5,791 bases of DNA from JBOGXF01 sp050694275 (lineage in GTDB: Bacteria; Actinomycetota; CADDZG01; WHSQ01): positions 1-5,791 of the forward strand of contig JBOGXF010000110.1 in the NCBI GenBank assembly GCA_050694275.1, read 5' to 3'. The notes under the pieces were generated by a model. The model had not been told where the DNA came from. It was given only the letters and a program-made list of their open reading frames with translations, and ran no database searches. This document shows positions 1 to 4,920 of this stretch, piece by piece (positions within the stretch are counted from its first letter, which is position 1; each line of letters begins with the position of its first letter). Both the position numbers and the translations under genes were made by a program.

Positions 1-1
1 C

Positions 2-94
2 GTGATCGACCCACGACGACGGATCGAGCTCGACCCGCTCGAGCGTCGCGAAGCCCGCGTCGATCTCGACCGCCGCGGCGACGTCGAGAAGTGA
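2..94 (+). CDS. C-terminal end of an unidentified protein (partial, 5' end outside window)
   Basis: Frame 2 is open from the first base to a TGA at 92-94. It encodes a 30-residue tail beginning VIDPRRRIELDPLERR and ending GDVEK. Codons are strongly G/C-ending, as in the neighbouring genes, and the reading frame stops cleanly 137 bases before the next start, so a real gene end is likely. The pattern IDP-x3-IELD loosely recalls the last beta-strand of some secreted or membrane-anchored metallopeptidases, but 30 residues are too few to assign a family and I name none. No terminator hairpin was found in the bases just after the stop, so read-through into the hydrolase gene is possible. Confidence 0.55.
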   Translation: MIDPRRRIELDPLERREARVDLDRRGDVEK

Positions 95-220
95 GGGTTG
101 CCAGCTCGAGAGCGGGGAAGTGGTCATGACTCGCGCCAGCGTATCCGGCGGGTACGCGGCATTCGACAGGAATCCGGCCCCCCGGCGGCGAATGACTTCG
201 AGGATCGGGCGAGCGGTTGC

Positions 221-226
221 GGGAGG
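221..226 (+). promoter_or_regulatory. Ribosome binding site of the S15-type hydrolase
   Basis: GGGAGG lies five bases before the ATG at 232. It decides the start: the in-frame TTG at 217 lies upstream of this motif and has no Shine-Dalgarno match of its own. I saw no convincing -35/-10 pair in 95-220. Confidence 0.7.
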
Positions 227-231
227 GGCCG

Positions 232-2034
232 ATGGGCACGCGGCACACGATTTTCGGCGCGATGAGCGTCCTTCTCTTGCTTTCGTCCCTGCCCGCGTAT
301 TCGAGCCCCGGCTCCCCGGCCCCCGACGCGCCACAGCCCTACGGCCCTGGCTACGCCGACGGCCAGGAATCCCTGTGCGCGTCGAATCCGCCGCAGCGCT
401 ACGCGCGCACCACCAAGGCCGGCCCCTACGGCTTCGGCAAGCCCGAACTCGTCGAGCTCGACAGCGAACTCGACGGCGAGAACATCCAGATCGGGATCGT
501 GCGTCCCAAGGTCCCCGCGAAGATGAAGGTCCCGGTGATCGTGTTCGCGTCGCCGTACCTTGAGGTCGGCCTGCAAGAGGCGGACTTCCGTCGCTGCGAG
601 GCGCGCCTCACCGAGAACTTCGTACCGCACGGGTACGCGGTCGCGTTCGTTCCCATCCGAGGGACATCAAACGCCGGCGGGTGCATGGACCTCATGGGCA
701 ACGCCGAGCGGGCCGACCTCGACCAGGCGGTCACCTATCTCGGCAAGCAGAAATGGTCCAACGGGCGCATCGGCATGATCGGGGTTTCCTACGACGGCTC
801 GACCCCGTGGGAGGTCGCCTCGCAGGGCAATCGCTTTCTCAAGACGATCGTTCCGATCTCGGGCGTCAACGACATCTATCACCTCATGTTCAGAAAAGGA
901 GTGCCCGAGTTCCGCGGCCCCCTCATCCTCAACGCGCTCTATTACGAGTACGGCTTCCTCGAGTACAACGTGTTGAACGGTCGCAGCGCCGAGCACTCGG
1001 TCAAGGGCATCGTGTGTCCCGAGTCGTTCAAGGGCTTCTATGCGTCGATCCACTCGGCGTTCACCGGCGAGCGCGACCCGCTCGGGTTCTGGGCCGAGCG
1101 CAACTCGCGCCCCGGGGTCGAGAAGAAATACAAGGGCAGCATCTTTTTGATCCAGGGCCTTCAGGACTGGAACGTCGACCCCGGTCATCAGTACCCGTGG
1201 ATCAACCGGCTCGAGAAGAAAGGGTTCTACGTCAAGCACCTGCTCGGCCAGTGGTTCCACGCGTGGCCCGACTCGTCGTCGCTCAATCCCAAGATCGTGA
1301 GGTGGGATTTCGCCGACATCCTGCTCGAGTGGTTCGACTACTGGCTCAAGGGCGACAAGAAAGCCGACATCGGGCCCCGGGTCGAGGTGCAGGACTCCGA
1401 GCTCGGGTGGCGGCGCGATACGTCGTGGCCCCCGAAGGACGCCAAGCCGGTGCGGTTCGCGCTGAGCGCAGACGGCGCGCTCACGACCGGCAAGGCCGAG
1501 GACGGCGCCGCGATCGTCGCGGTCGATCCGACGCGCTCGGTGCTCGGGATCAATTTCGGCCCGAATCCCCAGACCTGCCCACAATGCGCGTTCTTCTACA
1601 CCGACAAGTTCAAGAAGGACTTCCGTTTCGCCGGGCTCCCCGAGCTCGACGCGACCGTGACCCCGTCCGGCCCCGGCGGACACCTCAGCGCGTGGCTCTA
1701 CTCAGTTGGCGACGACGGCTCGGATCTCCTCGGGTGGGGCCAGATCGACCTGCGGTTCGCCCAGGGGGGCGAGACCGCCGCGCTCGTGACCCCGGGCGCG
1801 CCGCTCGAGGTCAACGTCTTATTCGAGCCGCTCGACGCCCTCGTCGAGAAAGGGGCACGGCTCGCGCTTGTGCTGCACCAGGGGAGCTACGGCGATCACA
1901 TCCCGTCGACCCCGACGTATCCGCTGCGGGTCGAGCTCGGCAGCAAGCTATCGGTCCTCACCGTGAAGACGTTCACCCGCCCCAAGAGCGCGTTCTTCCA
2001 GCCGCCGCTCACCCCGCCCGATCCGAGCCCGTAG
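232..2034 (+). CDS. Secreted CocE/NonD-family hydrolase (peptidase S15, X-Pro dipeptidyl-peptidase-like)
   Basis: Exported alpha/beta hydrolase of the CocE/NonD (X-Pro dipeptidyl-peptidase, S15) superfamily. It probably cleaves an acyl, amide or X-Pro peptide bond outside the cytoplasm; the substrate cannot be read from sequence. The 600-residue protein (ATG start, supported by GGGAGG) opens with a Sec signal peptide: Thr/Arg/His n-region, hydrophobic core MSVLLLLSSL, likely cleavage near AYS-S around residue 25. The catalytic domain spans about residues 60-375. The nucleophile is Ser186 in GVSYDG, the acid Asp312 in GLQDWNV, and the base His343 in GQWFHAWP. The Asp-His spacing of 31 is normal for S15 enzymes. 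Residues ~385-585 match the C-terminal beta-sandwich domain of the family. A CPQC pair (Cys449/Cys452) sits in that domain. It is followed by a hairpin terminator and converges on the toxin gene. Confidence 0.93.
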   Translation: MGTRHTIFGAMSVLLLLSSLPAYSSPGSPAPDAPQPYGPGYADGQESLCASNPPQRYARTTKAGPYGFGKPELVELDSELDGENIQIGIVRPKVPAKMKVPVIVFASPYLEVGLQEADFRRCEARLTENFVPHGYAVAFVPIRGTSNAGGCMDLMGNAERADLDQAVTYLGKQKWSNGRIGMIGVSYDGSTPWEVASQGNRFLKTIVPISGVNDIYHLMFRKGVPEFRGPLILNALYYEYGFLEYNVLNGRSAEHSVKGIVCPESFKGFYASIHSAFTGERDPLGFWAERNSRPGVEKKYKGSIFLIQGLQDWNVDPGHQYPWINRLEKKGFYVKHLLGQWFHAWPDSSSLNPKIVRWDFADILLEWFDYWLKGDKKADIGPRVEVQDSELGWRRDTSWPPKDAKPVRFALSADGALTTGKAEDGAAIVAVDPTRSVLGINFGPNPQTCPQCAFFYTDKFKKDFRFAGLPELDATVTPSGPGGHLSAWLYSVGDDGSDLLGWGQIDLRFAQGGETAALVTPGAPLEVNVLFEPLDALVEKGARLALVLHQGSYGDHIPSTPTYPLRVELGSKLSVLTVKTFTRPKSAFFQPPLTPPDPSP

Positions 2035-2043
2035 CCCAAAAGT

Positions 2044-2098
2044 CCCCAAGGTTGTGCGTCTCAGTGTCCTGAGAGGCCTCAGAGGCGCAACCTTGGGG
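2044..2098. terminator. Long hairpin between convergent genes, probable bidirectional terminator
   Basis: The arm at 2044-2057 pairs with 2085-2098 over 14 positions, with one T·G wobble at 2055/2087. The interior holds two mutually exclusive smaller stems: TCTCAG-tgtc-CTGAGA (2059-2074) and CTGAG-aggc-CTCAG (2069-2082). The structure fills nearly all of the 67-base gap between the hydrolase stop and the toxin stop. In the minus direction the stem is followed by ACTTTTGGGC, a short T run. In the plus direction there is no T tract, but the wobble pairs better in plus-strand RNA. A shared terminator is the simplest reading. A REP-like element is possible. Confidence 0.7.
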
Positions 2099-2101
2099 TG
2101 G

Positions 2102-2635
2102 TCACGAAGAGAAATGGCGCACCTTGTCGAGAAGGTCAGTCGCGGGCCGGCCCCGGAAAACGACCTGCCATCCGATCGCCCGCGGGCGGGCGCCGAACAA
2201 CACGTAAACGCGTCCGTCTCGGGAGGGACCGGGAACGAGCCCGCCGCTGCATCTGTAGCCGCTCGCGCCGCTTGGTAACAGGGCGGCAGACGGGGCAACG
2301 AGACTTACCGCGCCCTGGGTTCGCAGCCGGCGGGCCTCTCTTTGACACCTCGCGTAGGAGTCTCGGTTCCCGAACAAGGTCTGCTTACCCAGCTCGGGGC
2401 GCGCGTCGGGTTGTTCGTCGCCGATATCGATCGCCCATATCGCTCTTCGGACCGTGGCGAGATCTTCGGGAGTGGTGATCTCTTCGTGACGGAGGAACTC
2501 GGCCCAGGCTCCGTCGGGGGTGTCCGTGAGGTACTGAACGGGGCCGTCGCCGGTTGCGTTCCACCGGCCTACAGCCTCGTTCTCGCTCTCCCACAGGAAC
2601 GGAAACCGCGGGTCTGCGTGTCGGTAAGCGATCAC
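2102..2635 (-). CDS. RES-domain toxin of a type II toxin-antitoxin pair
   Basis: A 177-residue protein spanning a whole RES domain, named for conserved Arg, Glu and Ser. Characterised members act on NAD+: MbcT of Mycobacterium tuberculosis phosphorolyses it, and ParT of Sphingobium ADP-ribosylates Prs. The N-terminal half carries the family pattern: an early YRH, then R24 in GRWN, Y35 in QYL, and E46 plus H50 in AEFLRH. A later Ser-rich strand (VSLVAPSAAL, S111 and S116) and a C-terminal strand-rich part follow. There is no signal peptide or membrane segment, so it should act in the cytoplasm. The start is GTG at 2635, which overlaps the antitoxin stop (GTGA), giving translational coupling with the antitoxin made first. 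Which reaction it catalyses cannot be told from sequence. The listed residues are my alignment by eye. Confidence 0.85.
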   Translation of the reverse strand: MIAYRHADPRFPFLWESENEAVGRWNATGDGPVQYLTDTPDGAWAEFLRHEEITTPEDLATVRRAIWAIDIGDEQPDARPELGKQTLFGNRDSYARCQREARRLRTQGAVSLVAPSAALLPSGASGYRCSGGLVPGPSRDGRVYVLFGARPRAIGWQVVFRGRPATDLLDKVRHFSS

Positions 2636-3252
2636 GTCGCAGGCGCAAATACGAGAGCGCGCGACAGCTGTTTGACCTCTGTTGGGCCGGGGTCATCTGG
2701 CGACCAGGCCCCGCGCAAGAAGCGGGCCGGTGCACGTCCCCGTAATGCCTTTCGGGGGCGGTGAAACCACCGGCGGATGCCGATGTCGTTATAGGCGCCG
2801 CGCAGATCCGCCACGATCCGCGCCACGAAGTGGAGCCGCTCGGCGATGTCGTCGGGGGTTGCTCGCTCGCCTCGGGCGTAACGGTTGACGCTCGTCTCCG
2901 ACGTGCCGACGAGCATTGCGAGTTCCTCGGCGCCGAAGAGATCGATGAGAGCGGTCCATTCGAACTCGGGCAGGGGCGAGCGGTCGAGCGCGTCCTTCAC
3001 CTGTCTGAGCCCATCGGCGAGCTCGGCGGCATCGACCGAGCCGGCCCGACGGAGAGACGCGATGACGCCGCGCGCAACGCCTGCGGCCGCGAGCCGGGCG
3101 AGCACCGCGTCGATCGCGGAGAAGGTCAACGGCCCGAGCTCCGTGGCACCGTCAAGCAGCCCCATCGCCTCCGCCTGGGTTACGAGCTCGATCGCGACGC
3201 GGGTGCCACCCGGGCCGAGCGGGTCCTCAACGGATGAATATTGGGTTTTCAT
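2632..3252 (-). CDS. Xre/DUF2384-like (MbcA/ParS/Xre family) antitoxin
   Basis: Putative antitoxin and DNA-binding autorepressor for the overlapping RES toxin. The 206-residue protein has three parts. Residues 1-100 form an Ala/Leu-rich, probably helical region not needed in short family members. Residues ~106-150 hold a helix-turn-helix, with ELAMLVGTSETSVNRYARGER as the recognisable core. Residues ~155-200 match the DUF2384/Xre-MbcA-ParS toxin-binding segment, seen as WFHRPRKALRGRAP followed by WSPDD. In characterised relatives this C-terminal part plugs the toxin active site. I chose ATG 3252 because the frame upstream runs antisense through the neighbouring gene, and because a TATAAT box ends ten bases before this ATG. 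That geometry implies a leaderless or nearly leaderless mRNA. The recognisable function rests on domain pattern and partner gene. Confidence 0.83.
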   Translation of the reverse strand: MKTQYSSVEDPLGPGGTRVAIELVTQAEAMGLLDGATELGPLTFSAIDAVLARLAAAGVARGVIASLRRAGSVDAAELADGLRQVKDALDRSPLPEFEWTALIDLFGAEELAMLVGTSETSVNRYARGERATPDDIAERLHFVARIVADLRGAYNDIGIRRWFHRPRKALRGRAPARFLRGAWSPDDPGPTEVKQLSRALVFAPAT

Positions 3253-3262
3253 CTCAACCCAA
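3241..3262. promoter_or_regulatory. Inverted repeat across the antitoxin start codon, candidate autoregulatory operator
   Basis: TTGGGTT (3241-3247) and AACCCAA (3256-3262) form a perfect 7-bp inverted repeat with an 8-base spacer containing the antitoxin ATG (3250-3252). One arm directly abuts the TATAAT box. A dimeric helix-turn-helix protein bound here would block RNA polymerase at its own promoter, the usual arrangement for type II antitoxins. It could alternatively form a small RNA hairpin, but a nearly leaderless transcript would begin inside it. Confidence 0.45.
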
Positions 3263-3268
3263 ATTATA
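3263..3268 (-). promoter_or_regulatory. -10 element (TATAAT) of the antitoxin-toxin operon
   Basis: On the minus strand the sequence reads cggg-TATAAT-ttggg, a full consensus -10 hexamer in the 35-base gap between the upstream gene's stop and the antitoxin ATG. It sits in the only AT-rich patch of the neighbourhood. The hexamer 17 bases upstream is TTAGGT, a poor -35 match. Only ten bases separate the -10 from the ATG, so the predicted transcript has a leader of about zero to four bases. Confidence 0.55.
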
Positions 3269-3287
3269 CCCGATAAACTTCCAGGAC

Positions 3288-3722
3288 CTAAGAACCGTTG
3301 TCGATGTCGTCGTCGGGGCCCATGCTGACGATCGTCCAGCCCGCGTCCTCGAGCTCCTTGTGTATCTTGCGGCGCGCCTTCTCGTCGAAGGGCGTGCTGC
3401 GCGTGACCCCCATCTCCTTGAGCCCGGCGAAGGCCTCTTTGATCGCCCACTTGAGCGGGATGCGGTAGTAGCCGTCGGTGACCTCGTTGTACGCGTACGC
3501 ATTGCCCTCCGGATCGAGGTTGAGGTAGCGGCGCGTGAAGCCGTGCTTGTAGAGGCGGACCCGGCCCGCATACCCCATGAACATGAAGCCCGCGCAGTGC
3601 TTGTAGGGGAGCACCTTCTCGAGCGGCCCCCAGTCCGGATCGTGCGCGCCGAACTGTTTCAGGAGCTTGGCGTAGTCCTTCTTTACGTCCTGCAGCCGGT
3701 CGATCAACTCGTCTCTGTCCAT
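3288..3722 (-). CDS. Conserved-looking 144-residue cytoplasmic protein of unknown function
   Basis: I do not recognise this family. The 144-residue product has no signal peptide or membrane helix. It begins with a charged, probably helical segment (DELIDRLQDVKKDYAKLLKQF, about 5-24). A compact middle part follows with two YKH triplets (40-42 and 58-60), a lone Cys43, aromatic/glycine-rich strands (GFMFMGYAG) and FTRRYLNLDPEGNAY (62-76). The end has a helix near 91-104, a second helix near 113-127 and a strand (GWTIVSMG) before an acidic tail. G/C-ending codons throughout and the well-ordered alternation of strands and helices argue for a real gene. ATG 3722 is preferred: no good Shine-Dalgarno is present, but a TANNNT box ends seven bases upstream, which suits a leaderless start; GTG 3731 lies in frame. 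It precedes the toxin-antitoxin pair by 35 bases and may be co-transcribed with it. A CRP-type site lies upstream. Confidence 0.8.
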   Translation of the reverse strand: MDRDELIDRLQDVKKDYAKLLKQFGAHDPDWGPLEKVLPYKHCAGFMFMGYAGRVRLYKHGFTRRYLNLDPEGNAYAYNEVTDGYYRIPLKWAIKEAFAGLKEMGVTRSTPFDEKARRKIHKELEDAGWTIVSMGPDDDIDNGS

Positions 3723-3729
3723 GGATCCC

Positions 3730-3735
3730 ACGCTA
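3730..3735 (-). promoter_or_regulatory. Candidate -10 element of the unknown-function gene
   Basis: TAGCGT on the minus strand fits the loose actinobacterial TANNNT pattern and ends seven bases before ATG 3722, the spacing seen for leaderless transcripts. With transcription starting at about 3723, the CRP-type palindrome would be centred at -41.5, the class II activator position. Three matching bases are weak evidence on their own. Confidence 0.3.
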
Positions 3736-3756
3736 GGAAGGGAGCGAGGGGCGCGC

Positions 3757-3772
3757 TGTGACGCGCGTCACA
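3757..3772. promoter_or_regulatory. CRP/GlxR-family binding site, perfect 16-bp palindrome
   Basis: TGTGACGCGCGTCACA is a perfect palindrome and an exact match to the TGTGA-N6-TCACA consensus of CRP and its actinobacterial relatives such as GlxR. It lies in the 118-base divergent region, 34 bases before the minus-strand ATG (3722) and 68 bases before the plus-strand TTG (3841), so it could govern either or both genes. Only the operator is visible; the regulator is not in this window. Confidence 0.65.
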
Positions 3773-3807
3773 ATTCGGGACTTTTTCCGCAGAATGTTTC
3801 GCGATCT

Positions 3808-3819
3808 CGTCACATGACG
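3808..3819. repeat. Short inverted repeat CGTCA-CA-TGACG in the divergent region
   Basis: A 5-bp inverted repeat with a 2-base spacer, 22 bases before TTG 3841. The 7-mer CGTCACA inside it (3808-3814) also forms the right edge of the CRP-type palindrome (3766-3772), exactly 42 bases away, about four helical turns. It may be an auxiliary protein site or chance. Confidence 0.25.
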
Positions 3820-3830
3820 GGGGCCGCGCA

Positions 3831-3840
3831 GGAGGGAGGA
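3831..3840 (+). promoter_or_regulatory. Shine-Dalgarno for TTG start of the carboxypeptidase lipoprotein
   Basis: GGAGGGAGGA directly precedes TTG 3841, with the first GGAGG five bases from the codon. It supports TTG 3841 as the start over the in-frame ATG at 3814, which has no purine-rich motif upstream. Confidence 0.55.
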
Positions 3841-4920
3841 TTGCGGTCGTCGAATCCCCTCCGCCAACAGGAGGTCGCCCTGAGCCGCAAGCCGATCGTG
3901 TTGTTCTTAGTCGCCCTCTTGCTCCTCGCCGCGTGCGGGGGCCGGCAAGAGGTCTACGAGGTCGCGCCGGACGGCGCCGCCGCGGCGAGCGCGGCCGAGC
4001 TCGAGCTCCCCGATCCCATCCCCGCGGTCCCCGCCTATCTCGTCTCGTCCAAGAAGGCCCTGAGCGCGAGACGGGTCGACGCGCTCGCCCGCACCCCGGG
4101 CGCGGCGGTCGTGGTCCCGGTGAGCCTCGCGCGCACGAAGGTCAAAGGGCCGAAGGGCACCAAGAGCCTCCGGGTCGCGGCCCTCGACCCGGTTGATTTC
4201 CGCGCCGTCGCCCCGGCCCCCACGCGCGACGCCGACTTCGTGTGGGTCGCGCTCGTCGGGGGCGAGGCGGTCGTGACGCACCAGGCGGCCGATCGTCTCG
4301 GCTTTCAGGACGCGGGCCAACTCGACCTCGGCGGCGAGCGGGTGCGCGTCGGCGCGTTCGCCGACAACGGCACGCCGAACTTCGCCGACGTCGTCGTCGA
4401 TTCGCAGAGCCTGGATCTCGGGGGCCGGCCGCGCGCGGTCGTCGTCGGCGCGAAGTCGGGGATCACCCTCGAGACGCTCGCAAAGGACCTCAGGAGAAAG
4501 GTCCCCGGGGCGCGTCTCGTGCGCCTCGTCCCGTCGGGGTCGGTGATCCAGCCGCGCGCCCAGATCGGCCCGCCCGCGACCCCCGGCGCGGTCGCGTCGG
4601 GGCTCCATCCCACTCTCGCCGCCGCGGTCGAGCGCCTGCTACAGGGGGCCGGGGGCCGGGTGTGGGTCGTGTCCGGCTTCCGCACCTACGCGCACCAGTA
4701 CACCCTTTACGTGAGCGCGCTGCGCCGCTACGGCGATCCCGAGATCGCCGACAACTGGGTCGCGCCCCCGGGCCGTTCGATGCACGAGCACGGGCTCGCG
4801 GTCGACCTCGGCGGCGACCTCGCCCTCGCCGTGCGCATCATCGACGAGCTCGGTCTTCCCCTGTGGCGCCCGATGTCGTGGGAGCCATGGCACTTCGAGC
4901 TCGTAGGCTCGCGCGGGTGA
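3841..4920 (+). CDS. Lipoprotein with MacB/FtsX-like domain and M15 (VanY-type) D-Ala-D-Ala carboxypeptidase domain
   Basis: Surface-anchored zinc peptidase, expected to trim the terminal D-alanine from peptidoglycan stem peptides. With TTG 3841 it has 359 residues; from CTG 3880 it would have 346. The signal ends in a lipobox, LLAAC-GG, with Cys32 the lipid-modified residue. Residues ~60-235 resemble the extracytoplasmic core domain of MacB/FtsX-type ABC permeases: a pattern of TPGAAVVVPVSLA, an ALDPVDFRAV strand, and GGEAVVTHQAADRLGF followed by LDLGGERVRVGAFA. No transmembrane helices accompany it. The M15 domain occupies ~252-355: SGFRT (278-282), the zinc motif SMHEHGLAVD (His315, Asp322), and EPWH with Glu348 (catalytic) and His351 (zinc). 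All metal and catalytic positions are intact. It shares GTGA with the downstream dehydratase gene. The N-terminal assignment is by eye and less certain than the peptidase. Confidence 0.88.
   Translation: MRSSNPLRQQEVALSRKPIVLFLVALLLLAACGGRQEVYEVAPDGAAAASAAELELPDPIPAVPAYLVSSKKALSARRVDALARTPGAAVVVPVSLARTKVKGPKGTKSLRVAALDPVDFRAVAPAPTRDADFVWVALVGGEAVVTHQAADRLGFQDAGQLDLGGERVRVGAFADNGTPNFADVVVDSQSLDLGGRPRAVVVGAKSGITLETLAKDLRRKVPGARLVRLVPSGSVIQPRAQIGPPATPGAVASGLHPTLAAAVERLLQGAGGRVWVVSGFRTYAHQYTLYVSALRRYGDPEIADNWVAPPGRSMHEHGLAVDLGGDLALAVRIIDELGLPLWRPMSWEPWHFELVGSRG
3869..3875 (+). promoter_or_regulatory. Second in-frame Shine-Dalgarno, before a possible CTG start
   Basis: AGGAGGT is a near-perfect anti-16S match placed five bases before an in-frame CTG at 3880. 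Initiation there would give a compact lipoprotein signal, MSRKPIVLFLVALLLLAAC, with the lipobox cysteine at residue 19. It may be an alternative or the true start, or coincidental purine-rich coding sequence. Confidence 0.4.

Noticed and set aside
120..563. Plus-strand frame overlapping the start of the hydrolase gene
   Set aside because: It is Arg/Pro-rich out-of-frame sequence overlapping the signal peptide and N-terminal domain of the real gene, with no motif.
667..1683. Long minus-strand open frame opposite the hydrolase gene
   Set aside because: It is an antisense shadow of a high-GC gene: Arg/Asp/Glu/Gly-rich, no recognisable motif, whereas the plus frame has a full catalytic triad and signal peptide.
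2342..3328. Plus-strand open frames (2342-2764, 2761-3237, 2885-3328) opposite the toxin-antitoxin genes
   Set aside because: The minus-strand frames contain the RES and helix-turn-helix/DUF2384 patterns and a GTGA overlap; the plus frames show no motif or ribosome binding site.
3253..3450. 66-codon N-terminal extension of the antitoxin frame upstream of ATG 3252
   Set aside because: It runs through the 3' part of the upstream gene in another frame, is Arg/Gly/His-rich, and would place the TATAAT box inside the coding region.
3790..3795. CAGAAT as a -10 box for the carboxypeptidase gene
   Set aside because: It matches four of six bases and would put the CRP-type site near -38.5, but no -35 element or other support was seen, so it was not listed as a feature.
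3721..3840. Longer carboxypeptidase starts at 3721 (ATG) or 3814 (ATG)
   Set aside because: Both would put 40 or 9 extra residues before the signal sequence, lack ribosome binding sites, and the first runs through the CRP-type site; TTG 3841 or CTG 3880 fit better.
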